64,000 nucleotides of DNA from Dimorphilus gyrociliatus (GCA_904063045.1 CAJFCJ010000002.1:2847891-2911890); one strand, 5' to 3'; numbered from the stretch's first letter, positions 1-13,701 are shown. Notes: generated by a model not told the origin, from the letters alone. Numbers and translations are program-made.

Positions 1-1196
1 TATACATTTACTATATAAATAAGGTTTATGAAATGATGGAAAGAAGCAAAACAGTTTCATATTCTTAGTGTTGATCACTTCTCGGAGCGCTTGCTAATTA
101 TATTAAAATCATAATCTACTTTCTTGTAAACTTATATAAAATATGTTTTAGAATAATTATTGTTTAGGTATTCTTTTTAATAACCCTTGTTTATTATAAT
201 ATTATAGATCGGTTGAAGATATAAACTCCTTATTTCCTATTAAATTTATTTGTTCATACTTATATCAATTATTTAAATGGATCAGCGTCTAAGGCAATAT
301 TGGTCTTCCAGCAGACATATTGTTCTAGCCGATGGCAAAGATAAATATTATAATCTTGATCAATACATCGTTAAGTACCAAGATCGAAGCTAAGAACCGA
401 TCAAAATATAATCTGTCCTATAAGATTCCCTAATTTTTTTAACCGCACAGCTACATAGACAACGCTCTTTACGAATATTATGCTCCAAATTGAAAACGAA
501 TCCATGTTTACATAGTTGGAGAACTATCATGGAGAAAATTCTACTGGAGGCCACTAATTCGATAATACTTTATGCAAAATACGATCTATGGGTGATTTAC
601 CTTTTGAAATGCTTTCAAAGTTAACAGGCTTTAGCATAAAAACTAATTAACAAATTACCTCAGATGCTACCAGATTTTTACTCAGACTTTAGTCGAATAT
701 AAGACGTTCTTGTAATTAAATAACTTAAATTTAACATCGGAAATTTTACACTAGTTGAAGTGAAAGTGGAAAAAGATACATCGACTTTATTGCAAGATAA
801 ATTTTTGATTTAAGAGGAGTAAGAGTCACTAGAAAGAAATCTTCTAATACGAGACAATACGTTTGGAGAGGACAAAATGAAAGACACACTATCTTGTCTC
901 TGTTCCCGATAGAAAAGTGTAGGTACTTCAAGTTTGGCTTCTTGCGTGATAGTAAGAAGTATCAGTGACGTCATAAAGACCACAAACAAAAGTACGGATT
1001 TTATTGTTGTTCGTTGACCTACCCTAATGAGCTGTCATGGAAAAGGCTATTTTTTCTTAGTCGGCTTAGAAACAACATAATTATTTCATATGTTGCATAG
1101 AAAAAAATCACAAATAAGTTACAGGTGGCGCTTCTGTAACAAAAAGTGCTAGAGAGCAAAAGGAGGCAAAGGAAATCGCTTTCTCTCATTCCAACC
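1..1196. other. AT-rich 5' flank without a recognisable gene
   Basis: No open frame with family resemblance, splice-bounded exon or RNA gene was recognised here. It probably holds the promoter and 5' untranslated region of the receptor gene that begins at 1197. Small minus-strand frames (for example 746-931 and 1019-1204) have AT-rich, low-complexity translations and no splice partners. Confidence 0.5.
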
Positions 1197-2024
1197 ATGA
1201 ACAACGTTTCGAACGAATCAAACTCAGAAGTTCCGGTATGGAAAGCAATGACGGCTTTAAAAATATCTGGAATTTGTGCCTACATAACAGTGTTTACAGT
1301 GGCCGTGGTCAACAATTTAATTGTTCTAACGGTGATAGTTACCCAGAAGAATATGAGGAATAGTACTAATTTATTCATTGGAAATTTAGCTGTGGCTGAT
1401 TTAACTGTTGCTTTTCTGGTTCAACCGTTCACTTTATTTCACGAGCTTTTGATGGGTATTAATCTTTCACTATAAACAAATTCTTTTCTTTTATCAGGCT
1501 TTAAATGCGAAGTGTGAATTAACGTAAGACTACAATGTCTCATGTATACTTTTAAGACTACTATATTTTCTTAGCTGTCATTTTACTTTATGTAATACCT
1601 ACTATAGATTAAAAGGAAAATACATCCAACATTAGGCTTAATTTTATATTGTCTTTATTGTATTCTTTCTTAAATTTGAAACGTAGTTAAACTTGTTTTA
1701 GCTGTGCAAGTTGTCAATATCGTTCTTACCTTTTCCTTATTTACGATCTAACGATTTCTCATTGAAAGTTAAAATTTTTTTTCCTGTTTTTTTTTTTCCA
1801 ACAGAGAATTTATATTATAGACCTTACTCTTTTCCTCTAAAACAATTAAATAATATTAAATGAATAAGAGACAGAAAATATCTAATATTTAATATTAAAG
1901 ATGTGTAAAGTGATAATGAAGTATGAAAATGAACAGTGATAGAGAAATGCATTTATGACTGGATCTATTTATTGTACATACATTTTCTCTTACGTACGCT
2001 GTTTTTATAAATATAGCAACTGTA

Positions 2025-2056
<32 letters not shown>

Positions 2057-3815
2057 ATGCACAATTGTCCATGGTAAAGTAGCTAATTTCCTAAGTTAGT
2101 TAAATAATTAACAACTAAACAAAATTTTATTCAAATTTCCAAAATAACCCGCTTATGTAAATAATCCTAATGAAATTGCTATTTAAGTAATAGCAGTATA
2201 GGAATAGAAAAACTCCTAGTACATGTTGATTGAAGCTGAGAGAAAGAGAGAAGGAAAAAGATCTTTTTCAAGTCAAGCGACAAATTGTCAATTTCATAAA
2301 TAAGTTACTGTTTTTGAGATATCAAATAGACTAGTTAGCTGTAAGTGATGTATATAATTAAATACAAGAAAATACTTCGATAATTAGTAAGCGTTAGGAG
2401 AGTTAGAATTCATATTGGCTGAGCTATTTATATTGTAGATCGTTTATCGTTAGACAGGATCATTGCTAATATACTATTAAGCTAGTATTTCTATCATCTT
2501 TCAACTATTATGAACAGGAGCCTTTCGGATTTCGTTACGATAAAATAACTGTTAACTCTATATTTAAAAAAATTTCTTTCTTTTCATGTTTTAGAAAGGA
2601 AAATCACGATTAAGATTCGTCTTGTATCATGTATGCTATATATATATTAAAGTTCCTGATAATAATTTACTTTTATAGAGAATAGATAGAAAGTAGTATA
2701 TAAATGGAGAAAACAAGGAACACATACGGAAAAAGACTCCATCAAACAGACAGATGTGAATGAAATAAAGAGAAAAATAAAATAAGATAAAATGAGGGAG
2801 TGACAGAGTTCAAGTTGAAATCTAAGAGGAAAATAGCTTGTAAACAAGCTTTGTTTTCAGCATAAAAGCGTCATTTTTCTTTTTATATTATTATAGTTTT
2901 ACTATTATTTAAGAGATGTTAGGTATGGTCTGTTTCTTATAAGAATTTCAATCACTACTTGATAAAAAATGTTTTGATTGAAATATATAAGTCTAATTGA
3001 TGTAAAGTAAACCTTAATATCTTAAACGACTTCTTCTCCCTTAACCAAATTATTTTGCTAATGCAAAATTTTTCGTTACAGAGTGGCCTTTTGGTGGCTT
3101 TACTTGCAAGTTGGTAGCCTATCTGCAAGGTCTAGCAGTTTCCGCTTCCGTTTCAACTTTGGCTGCGGTAGCGGTCGAAAGGTATTTTGCAGTAGTCCTC
3201 TCTAAGGGTGGTAATCAACTTCAGGGCTTCTGGGCTGCATTCGTTTTGTTCCTCTTGTGGACAATACCTGCTGTCTTAAACATACCATGGATCTTATTTT
3301 TCGATACGAAAACAATTCAAGGACCCAAGATTACCCTGACCATCTGCCGGCCTCAGACTAACTTTTATTTCCGATCTTACTTTATCGGTGTTGTTCTCTT
3401 GGCCTTTTACGTACTGCCACTACTTTTCATGTGCGTCTGCTACGCTCTAATCGGATTGAAAGTCTGGGGAAGAGCTCGAGGTTTAAAGATCTCCTCTTCC
3501 GCCGCCGCTAGAAACATACACAGATCAAAGATAAGGATAGTTAGAATGCTTTGTACTGTAACAGTAGTATTTGCTATATCCTGGCTACCTGTTCATATAG
3601 TGACACTTTATGTTACAATTAATAAGCCTCTCACCTTAGATGAAAACCGATTAATTAGGGAAGGAGTAAGGCCCATAGTACGATTTGTCAGCTCAGTCAA
3701 CACAGCTGTTAATCCGTTCATCTATTGCTACTTTTCAAAGCAGTTTCGTCGTGGCTTCTCAAAAATAATCGGAAGAAGGTTTGTTTGTTCAGACAGAGGC
3801 AGTAACGATATTTAG
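1197..3815 (+). CDS. Rhodopsin-family G protein-coupled receptor, neuropeptide type (NPFF/SIFamide-receptor-like)
   Basis: Two exons, 1197-1455 and 3082-3815, give 330 residues. The junction codon is G|AG and restores Glu-Trp-Pro-Phe-Gly in extracellular loop 1. Seven membrane segments are visible. TM2 carries LAVADL, TM3 starts after Cys95, and the DRY motif is ERY at 119-121. TM6 has SWLPVH and TM7 ends in NPFIYCYF (NPxxY). Two N-glycosylation sequons lie at Asn3 and Asn6. The TM3 stretch (CKLVAYLQGLAVSASVSTL) resembles receptors of the NPFF/SIFamide group; the ligand cannot be read from sequence. I chose the ATG at 1197 because the frame upstream of it has only a GTG. The 1.6 kb intron is far longer than most introns in this window. 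The family is certain, the subfamily is inferred. Confidence 0.9.
2029..2056. repeat. (TA)n microsatellite in the receptor intron
   Basis: An uninterrupted run of TA dinucleotides about 28 bases long lies inside the intron of the peptide receptor gene. Confidence 0.9.
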
Positions 3816-6800
3816 GCAAAGAAATACGTCTTAATAACCTATTGACTTTTTGATTATTTAAATAGACAGAAATAAGAAAAAAACTAGTCAAAATAACAAA
3901 CAAACTTAGGAAGAAAAAACATAATAACGAAGAATATACTGTCTAAAACTCATACTAACATCGATTTTCGTACATAAAAATATATTCTTAATATTTTAAT
4001 ATTTTTTTTATTATTTTCTTTTTTTCTATCTCTCTTTCTCCCTTATATCATTGTTAGTAATCGGAAAAATACACAAAATCTCAAGAAAGACGGGAAAAAT
4101 CAACATCGTAACTACTATTTCGTTCCCTTTTATATAGGCCTATACTCAGGTGCTCGGTCGGACTAATGATATATCCTAATCGGTTTTAAAATATTATGAT
4201 TATCTTTTCCGCGAAAGATATAAAAGAAATGTTAAAGTATCCGCGCTATGGATGATAGAGAGAAAAGCGAATATAATTTTTTCTTATCCCTCATTTCTTC
4301 ATCAAGAGGTCTATCACTTATTCCGCTGCAAGCTTCCTGCCGTGTCCTACACGCTTCATTATGTAAATGGCTGAAAAGGCCAGTTCAAGGAGGTTAGAAA
4401 TGGCATACTTGCAGAGTCGATGGAAGAAAAAAGTTATCAAGAATATGTGACACGCTTACTGCATAGTCTAAACAGTATGGAGAAGCATAAAGCTTCATAC
4501 GGGTTTTTTATACATACAATAAATATCGAGACCTAATTATCTATTAATTAAACAGGAAAGAAAATTAACATATAACACCAAATGTCTTATTTAATTCTTT
4601 ATTTATACAGTACAGTATAGACATAGACAGATTGGAAACTATCTTTTTCTTTATCATCTATTTTTCCCAACTTAAATTATAGTGCCTACTCTAATCAGTA
4701 ACAAGTTAAACTCTTTTGAAGTTCAACCGCACCGAGAAACAATTATGGCCAAGCAACAAAGGCGGAATAAACCTTCGTATACTCGAGTTTAATCCTAGAG
4801 GCAACTATTCGAGTCTCGATAACGAGATTGCTAATAAATCTACAGCACTTGAGTATAGCGAGGAATAACTACCTGAAAGAATTGCAAAAAAATTTTCCCA
4901 TTTCAAATTAAGCCAAATGTATTAGTGATCTTTGAGAAACGGATAAACTCTTTCCATATTTTTAGACTAAAAAAACCAGATCTGTGCTTTCTCTATTTCC
5001 GGAACTAATTAAAAATTTTTTACATATTTGTTAAAGATAGATATTCAAAGCGTAGGTTGATCAGTAATTATTCACACGATGTCAAAATTGTATGGAAGAA
5101 AAGTTACTCAATCTTACTAAGAGTTAACACGAAATATACGAGAAGAGGAAAAAAGGAATAGCTGTCTACAATTTCTCTCCAGGCACGATCTAAGTAATTA
5201 AAAGCTTTCCAAGTTTGGGGTCTAGCCTCTAATTTCCTCCATCAGTCCTATCAGTCCCAGGACTATTGTTCTTCCGTCTTCTTATAAACATAACTTAACC
5301 ACCTTTAAAACTACTTCTGATAAACTTTTCTCGTGACAACTGAAACGAATGTTGTTTTTGAGGAATATTTTAACGTCACGGAAATATCATGCAGCTTTCT
5401 ATATTATTGTTCGGCTATGATTTGCAACACAGACATGCAATCAGACATCTAAATGTATTTTTAGTGAAAATAGTTTATAATACTTTGTTGAGTGAATCCA
5501 ACAATAACGCCACTCTTTTTCTTACCGTGCAAAAGAGCACATGAGTTAAGATGTAAAGCTTCTCCTCTTACTTTCCATCTCTTTTCCTTTTAACTTTTGT
5601 TATATTTTCTCGCATCTTCACGGGTTTTTTAATACAAACTGTATATAAAGATGTTTATGCACGTTTTAATCTAGCAAGTATAAAAAAATAAAGGTTAAAT
5701 GCATTGTCTGTCAGTCAACAAAAATTTCTATATATTAGTATATTATAGATAAAAAAATATAGATTTCATGTAAAAATCATGACAAATTATATTTTTAATA
5801 ACTAAAATATAATTGCTTATCTCTACCTGACTGTATGATATTCTGATTCGGTAAAATCTTATTCCAAACATCAAACAAATACTATTTACAAAGCGGGATT
5901 CCAACACTTGCTTGATTACACTGTTTATATAGTATAACAATCTGATCCGTCCTACGATTTTTGCTAAATGAAATTAGGTTTTTTCCTGAAGAATTCCTCA
6001 ACTTATATACCAATTTATGACGTAATTTTCTCCTGTTTGCTAATTGATTTTCCAAGTGAGTCTTCTCTCCTAGAATTAAACTGATATTATAAGAAAATTT
6101 TACGCTAGTACCACTATACAGACTTGTTTTTTCGTGTGTGTTTGCCTCATCGAAAAAACACAAAAAAAAGGTAATTACACAGCAACTACACAGCAACTTA
6201 TTACGAAAATAATCATATTATATAAAATTTCATAAAAAATTAATTATAGCCTATTAATCTATTAATTTTCGTAATATTTCATTTTTCATAGGCAATCTAT
6301 AGTAGTATCTTTCTTGTTTAATTAAACAAGTTAAAATATTCCCTCTTTAAATTCATACCGGAGCATGCCCATAATTTATATACATTTCTTTATATATATA
6401 TATACTGTATATACATGTATATATATATAAATTTATATATATATACAGTATACTGTATATAAACTGTATATAAAGAAAAAAGATGGATAATTATTTACTT
6501 AGATAAGTACAGTGGTATTCCGCTACGTTACTTTTACGTTTTCTTTTAATATTATACAAAAAAAAGGAATTTTTTAGTGTCTGCTGTGAGAGAAATTGCA
6601 AAGATGAGATTTCTAAATCTGTCTTAAAAATTTATAAAGTTTTAATTAAAAAAGATATTATTATTGTGATTTAATAGACTTATATCTTAACCAAACAATA
6701 ACACGATTAATTATTTTCTTAAAATGGTCCTCCCTCCCTCTCTCTCCTTCTCTCTTTCTCTCCATCTTTTTTTTTTATTAGACATCAATTAGTTTTTAGG

Positions 6801-8719
6801 GACTATAAAATATAATTTTATAATCTTAAAAGAGATATAATAGGAGAGATTCTATGTCTAAACAAACCTTACCTATAATTATCTTAGAGTGATTGTATGC
6901 CAAGAGTTCACCCTATTATATATTACTTAAATCTCTTGGATAATACGAATCAAACAAGATTTGTATAAAGGCTAAATTTGAAAGCAGGTAATAAAACGTC
7001 TATCTATAATCATAAAAAAATATGTATAAAAAAGAGTTATTGTCTCTCTCATCAAATTAATTAAGTGTTCAGGCTAGTAATAGTTGATAAGGATCATGCT
7101 GAACATACATATATATTATGTATGCTTAAGTGTATATAGTAAAACGCATATAAACAACCTACATCGACACAAAAGAAGAACATATATGGCTCTTTTATAA
7201 AAAATATATTATATACCGATGAATGAAGTATAAACAATATACCATATATTAACAACATCTTATATTCAAACGACTAAAATGACTAAAAATGCTATCACAA
7301 TTATTCTTTGAATGTTTGATTCATTTAGCCAAAGTAGCTGTTTATCTTTATATATATATATAAAGTATATACGGTGTATATATACTAATATAAATCTAAA
7401 CCATATAGTAAATTATTTATATATAGAATAGCAAAATGATGTTAAAAATGTTCCCCAATACTATATACTTGTTTATCATTGATTTTTGCAATACTGCAAT
7501 ATTTAATAAAATCTATTTCAGTTTATTTTCTTATTGAAAATAGGAGAAAAAAAATTGTATATACAGTATATATATATATATAGAGTCTACTACATTATTT
7601 TCATCACAAAGTCTTTTTTTTTTCTTTTTATTTCTTTTTTTTCCCTGCCTTTTCTCTTCTGGCAAATCTCGTAGGGATAGATTGTATAATTCTAAATAAA
7701 ATTCTAGTTTCATTTTATTTTATATTTTAAGATGGTAATTTCTATTCCCTTTTTGGTTGTGAATTTTCTTATCCCAACAGATAGGTTTTACCATAACCTT
7801 TATAGACATGTTCAATTCCGATAAAATATTTACTAGGTACAGGTAATAGACCAATAGATTTTTCTTCTCTAAGGTGTTGCTCCTTGAACTAGGAGAAAGT
7901 TTTCACCACGAAGGATAAAAACAAGGTTAAAAATAGTCTGATAAAATAGCAACGTTGTCTTCAGTCTACTATGATAGTCTTTTCTGGCAAGGAAACTATT
8001 CCCTCCGTTCTCTCCATCCTTGCTACTCGCAGTACTGAGACTTTTAGAGTACCTATTTGATAAATACTTTTGCTTGTCTTATAGCTTGCAAATAATAGGC
8101 CATCAATCAGACTATTAAGATTAATTTAAAGCATATTTACTGTTCATCTTCGAAATTAATACTTTGACAATCTTTTTAATAATAGTAATAATAATAATAA
8201 TGCAGCGTTGCCATAATATTGTTGCCTTTCCATTCATATATACACTGCATATACTATATATATATACAGTATATATAAATATAGATTCTATGCCTAATTT
8301 AATAATTACATTCTGTACGCTGAAAATTCTATATCAGTATATATGTACACCATATTTTTGCTTCACATATTTAACGTTTATGGCGTAATCCTGCCATTAG
8401 CAGGATAGCTCTTCAACAAGAACAGAATACCAAAAAAATTACTATTTTGGAGTAAAGTCATAGTTGTGAATTAACATGCTTGCGCCATCTATCTGTTGAA
8501 AGATAATTATAGTTATCGGAAGTCTGAGTACATTAATTGCTTTTGGTTGCTTGCATTAAAACTACCTGTTCTATTTGGTTTTTCTTTTACATTGAGGAAA
8601 TGACGAAATAGGTTGAAATATTTTCACATTACGTATAATAAACAATTTCTCTTAATAAAATATAACGCCCCCTAGTACCAAATGTGAAAAAACGCTTCAT
8701 TAATCCCCTACAAGAAATC
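3816..8719. other. Gene-poor AT-rich region, 4.9 kb
   Basis: No exon, tRNA or conserved protein fragment was recognised on either strand. It holds simple-sequence tracts: a CT-rich run near 6726-6764, an inverted TA element at 6385-6478, and TA runs with CTG/CAG interruptions near 7560 and 8263. The longest frame (5882-6196, minus) has no family resemblance and no splice context. The region could carry regulatory DNA for the neural receptor genes on either side, but I see no specific site. Confidence 0.6.
6385..6478. repeat. 94-bp TA-rich inverted element with 12-bp terminal inverted repeats
   Basis: The ends TTTCTTTATATA (6385-6396) and TATATAAAGAAA (6467-6478) are exact inverted copies. 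The centre (6416-6447) is a perfect palindrome around AAATTT. Between them lie three copies of TATACTGTATA or its complement. It may be a small MITE-like footprint or an expanded TA repeat that happens to fold. Confidence 0.55.
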
Positions 8720-11700
8720 ATGAGACTAGGGGTGGCAGCTACTCTACTATACGTCCTAACAAAAATTTCAGGTAAAATCTAAATTGTTTTAGCATAACAA
8801 GAAAAAGAAAATTTCAAAGCTATCCTTAAATACTAGGTTCTACGAACTTTAGCGCGGAAAGAAGGCTATTTAACAATTTACTTCACCATTATGACTGCAA
8901 TTCAAGGCCAGTTTTAAATGGAAATGTTACCGTCTATGTTAACTTTAGCATAGCCTTAGCTCAAATTCTCGACTTAGTGAGTATCAAATTTATTAAATAC
9001 CTACGAGAAATGTGCTGGGGTACAATGTAAAAGAAACTGAGGTTAATAACGCGAAATTAAACTGCTAACGGCTCAGCAATTAGATACGCCTTTGCAAAAG
9101 GAAGGAGTGTATTTCTACACTATAATAATAATAATAATAATAATAATAATGTCAAAGCCAAGAATTTCTTCTGGAGGGCAAAAAGTGTTTCTTTCTCCTC
9201 AAAAAACTTAGAAATATTAGAAAAATATTATAAAAATAAAAAACTACTATCGCTTTTTTAATCATATACGAAAATTCTATTTGTACTGAATCTATAGTTT
9301 ATACATGAATTATATTGAATTATATGTATATAAAGTAGCATAAATAAGAGAGAAAACAAAATCAAAATTGCCTGAAATTGACCGGAAAATACTTAATGGC
9401 CTGAGAGAAGGGAGAGAGAAAGAGAGAGAGACAGAGACAGAGCGGAACGAAATAGTATTCTTCTTTTAGTAAAGAGTAATAAAAAATAAAAGAATTAGCA
9501 TTTCAACAATCTAGAGAGGATGCAAGAATACAATTTGATTTTTGTGATTTAAATAAAAAAAGACTTGGCTAATAAAACTATTTATAAATGGATAATTCTT
9601 AAACCTGCAAGAAATAACATAACATACAGCTTTTTTGACACATTCAATCGCTTTCGATAGACTCCTTGCTACTAGAAATAGAATAAATTACTAACGGCGT
9701 TATATTACTAGGCACCCTATTAGTCCCTGAGATATATAATACAAGGAACTCGCTATAGACTGCGAAAAACGTGAGATCGATAAAAAACCTGCTCTTCCTC
9801 TTTTTCTTTCTAGCCGAAAGCAGCTAATGCTAATCACGAACTGGAAACGGCGTGCGTCATTAACGTCGAATTCGACAGTCTTTCTTGTTCTCTTTTTTAG
9901 ACAGAGAAGAGATGTAAAGTAACTCTTCTGTAATATTTCTCCCTCAGGCTGAAAAGAACCAGACCTTGCTTAGCAGTACACTTATTACGGAAGAATGGAA
10001 AGATGAAATTCTCGTCTGGAATCCCGAAGATTATGACGGATTAACTGAAATTGTAGTTCCTTCAGTCCGCCTGTGGCTTCCCGATATATACGTCGTTAAT
10101 AACGCTGACAGCGGAGAAAAGGGGGCGGTTATCGCAGAGAGTTCTAGGGTGATAGCTAAATGGAATGGTAAGCTATATTTTGTCAAACACGTGAATGGTT
10201 TTTTGGAATTCCTATTGCAAACGTCTTTTTTAGATAAAATTTTTCCTACTAACGAGATATTCATACACATGTCCAGAATAGATTACATCATTTAGAATGT
10301 AATTTGAAAAATTAGGCCCATGCTAAACTTATTTACTAGTAATACGGCTTTATAGGATATAACCTGTACGACCCATCCATTTTCTGCAAAAACTATACAA
10401 TTTAATTAATAAAAACGAACAAACGGGTTAAAAGGAAATTACAAAATGAATAAATAAACAAATTATATTATGTTTAGATAGTAAAACTGTTTGGAATTAG
10501 CTAAATGGGAAGAAAAAGGAGGCAGGGGAAACAGATTTACAAGACACTTAATGATAGAAAAATGGCTAGACTAAGCTAAAACTGAATAAAACGTCCAACT
10601 CAGATGCTTAGGAGAGTCTCCTAAAGAAAAGTACCCTCTTTCTACATATCAAGTCTTGTGAAGTCAAAATTGCCCTTTCATCAAATGCGGCTTCGTAATA
10701 AGCTTATTGAGGAAATATAACATCATATTTTAGCGTGTTAAAATGTATTAAATACCCCATATCCTCTATAAATATTTCTAAAAAAAGCGTATACTTATAA
10801 TAGGTAAAATAACTTGGAGAATACCCTTGATTGTAAAATCTTCCTGTGCTGTTGATATTGCCTATTTTCCATACGATCGTCAGACATGTACTATACAATT
10901 CTCTTCGTGGATTTATGATGTTACCCAACTACAACTCTCTCAAAGAAGACCGAATATCGACCTCGGTAGCTATGTTACCAACACAGAATTTGAATTACTA
11001 TCCGTAAGCTTGGAATCTGATTATTTATATGCCAAGACAGCAAAGTATACAAGGTATGCTATCAAATGATTATCAAAACTAGATAAGTTATAAACGTAAA
11101 GAGTTATAAAGATTTCTTTTATAGTACGTAATACATAAAATTGAAAATAAAATCTACAGAATCACTGCACAATTAAGGATTCAGAGGAAGCCTTTGTATT
11201 ATGCATATACCATACTGGCCCCAACAATAGTACTTAGTATTTTAACTCTCTTTACATTTCTTCTTCCTTGCGAATCTGGTGAAAAAGTTGCGATTGGACT
11301 AACAGTATTTTTATCTCTCTATGTCCTACAATTAGCTATTGCTGAAAATATACCGGAATCGAATTCTCTCCCTCTTATTGGTCTATTTCTTACTTTAGTA
11401 ATGACGCTTAATGCCCTAGCTTTGGTCATGGCTACATTAGTAATGAATATAAAAAAGAAAGCAGACAGAAAGAGAGTAAATCAAGTACCAGAATGTATTC
11501 TTAAGATGTGTAAATTTATCGGTCCGTACTTGGGAGCTAAACACTTGAATTACTATGACTATTATGATTTTTGCGACGAGTTGGATGACGAGATGACAGA
11601 GGGATTAGAAATCTCCGATGACGAAGATGGAAATGAAGACGAAGGATTCCTTTCAGTATCTCCCAGGGATGAGAGAAGAAGCTCAACCATTAGTATGAAA

Positions 11701-12125
11701 TCCAGCAAGCTTTTTGTTGAACAGGTGTGTTATTTTTCTTTCTTAAGATATCAATTCTTTTCAATCCGAATACTATTCTCTTTTTCCCTTACAAATAATT
11801 CATTTTCTTTATGTTTCTTTAATGCTTGCAGATTGCTTTTCAATCAGGCAGGCGATTAACAGTTGACAATATTAGCCTTGGCTCAGAAAAAGCAAGGTTA
11901 TACGTAAAAGATGTATCAAATATGGGACCTAATTTAAAGATTATTCAACCCTCATCCATCAGACCACCTGTTCCTGTTTGGATCAAATTCGATTGGTTTC
12001 TAGTTGCTGAAGTATTTGACAAAGTTTTATGTTTAATATATTTAACTGGTTTAGTTCTGACAATCGGTATTTTAATAATAGTCATTCCCATGTCTCATAG
12101 AGAAGAAACACAAACTAATATCTAG
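8720..12125 (+). CDS. Cys-loop ligand-gated cation channel subunit, nicotinic acetylcholine receptor family, non-alpha type
   Basis: Six exons (8720-8771, 8837-8976, 9948-10167, 10804-11053, 11187-11724, 11832-12125) join in phase to 497 residues. Exon 1 is a signal peptide (MRLGVAATLLYVLTKIS). The extracellular domain has WLPD (loop A) and a Cys-loop of 13 residues between Cys152 and Cys166. The loop C region (VSLESDYLYAKTAKY) lacks the vicinal cysteine pair that marks alpha subunits. TM1 to TM3 follow from about 225. Gly-Glu-Lys at 252-254, entering M2, predicts cation selectivity. An acidic cytoplasmic loop and TM4 close the protein. By family knowledge it forms pentamers in the plasma membrane, probably with alpha partners. 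An AATAAA follows at about 12161. The agonist is not determined. Confidence 0.93.
9121..9150. repeat. (AAT)n microsatellite
   Basis: A run of AAT trinucleotides lies in the large third intron region of the channel gene. A GA-rich tract follows at about 9403-9442 in the same intron. Confidence 0.9.
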
Positions 12126-12230
12126 TTAAACTTCTTAGCGATAAGGAATTTATTATTAATAAAAATTTATGTACAATGAAGCAACAGAAATTTATAAAAC
12201 TATACTCGCAAACTGTCTAATTCTTTAAAA

Positions 12231-13701
12231 TTACTTTGAAACGTCTGTAAAGGTCATCCATCGACTTACTTCTTGACAAGCTGACTTTAAGTCAGGATAT
12301 TTGAAATTGTAGCCACTTTGTATAGCTTTTTCTGGCACAACGCATTGTCCTTCTAATACCACTTTGCTGAAATCGGGACCAAACACGGTTCTCATGACAA
12401 AATCAGGAATGGGAAAAAGAGCAGGTCGACACATGGCTTTAGAGAATTCTCTTGTGAAATCCTCATTAGTGTCGAAAGCAGGAGCAACCACATTTAAGGG
12501 CCCCTTTATTGTTTCATTATCAATTGCGTGCTCTAATATCCCAACAGCATCATCAATATGAATCCAGGGAAAGTACTGCTTGCCACTTCCTATTCTACCA
12601 CCCAAACCGAAAAAAAATGGGAGCCATGTTTTATAAACTATTCCACCATTCCTACCAAGAACGACACCTGTACGCGATATTACATGACGCGTCTTGCAGT
12701 TTTCGGATAATTTCGAAGCGTTCTCATTATCTTGGCACAGTTTAGAAATAACGCAATTTCCACTGGTTTCAGATGACTCTATAAAAGCGAAATTGTTAGA
12801 AATTGATTCATTGAAGAGGAAAATTTGCAATCCTTTTTCCTTTTAACTTTTCAAAGAATCTAGGTTACTTCTACAAGATTAAATTCTGTAAAAAGTAATA
12901 GAGCTATACTATTTATGTAAGTTTTTTTCCAAAATAGAGGAGGTTTTCATGCTTCGATGCGTTAAAAAAGATTTACAAATTACTTAATCGCGTTACGCTT
13001 TTAATGAGACCTAGATTATTTCTTAATTTTGTCATGAAAATGCTTCTAACCTGTATATCTATTATGGCGATGGGGCTCATAAATGCCAATTGCAGATGTA
13101 GATATCCAGACTTTCGGGGGATTTTCAGAATTTTCAATACATTTCGATAAAAATCCATTTGTTTCTATGCGACTGGAGTATACTTTGTCCAAAAATTCTC
13201 CGTCTATGCGATATCTTTATAAAAAACGTCCTATTAATTAATAATATAAGCTTTTTTCAAAGAAATCTACTTAAAAGGTTGTAGAATATTTTCACCGCTC
13301 AGATTAATTATGGCATCATAATACTCTGAAAGTCCATTTTTGTACAAAGAATCCTAGAATGGAAAAATGATTGCTATATAATTAAATGCAATTCAAAATT
13401 ATTAAGGTATTAAAGTTGAAAAAATTGAAAAATAATAATGTCTTGTTAGTTTATAGCGTACCCATGTAATATGATCAGGACCGGATCTTCTCGATATAAT
13501 TTTAACGTCATATCCCTTTTTGAAAACTAACTGTTTCACTAGATGCTGTCCTATGAACCCGGTTCCTCCACCTTTCAAAAAAGTAATAAACAAGGTTAGT
13601 ACTCCTTTTATCGCTCTCTTGTAACTACTTTTTTACAGTTTTAGTTCGTTCATTTCTCGATAAAATAGCATATTTAATTGAATACCTATTAGAATTTTCA
13701 T
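12231..13701 (-). CDS. SDR39U1: Epimerase family protein SDR39U1 (atypical short-chain dehydrogenase)
   Basis: Five exons in transcription order (13701-13686, 13571-13462, 13353-13271, 13214-13051, 12778-12231) give 306 residues, close to the animal family. The first exon encodes only MKILI plus one base. The next begins with the Rossmann motif GGGTGFIG, which binds NAD(P). SGENIL, RTGVVLG and FPWIHIDDAVGI are family landmarks. The substrate of this family is not established; related bacterial YfcH proteins are predicted NAD(P)-dependent epimerases. The gene converges on the channel gene, with 105 bases between stop codons. It is divergent from IFRD, with 267 bases between starts. The short exon 4 was placed by phase and homology to the region around the conserved SRIET. 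Confidence 0.9.

Noticed and set aside
1146-1196. GTG start for the peptide receptor
   Set aside because: Nuclear animal genes rarely start at GTG; the ATG at 1197 gives a normal short N-terminus with glycosylation sites.
5882-6196. 104-residue minus-strand open frame in the gene-poor region
   Set aside because: No family resemblance, low-complexity ends and no splice partners; expected by chance in AT-rich DNA of this length.
9814-9900. Candidate exon just upstream of the channel exon at 9948
   Set aside because: It has an acceptor-like AG, but its translation is not channel-like and it ends in a stop without a donor; the exon at 8837-8976 joins 9948 perfectly and supplies the expected N-terminal sequence.
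12364-12745. Plus-strand frames over SDR39U1
   Set aside because: Antisense shadows of the last SDR39U1 exon, whose minus-strand translation matches the family throughout.
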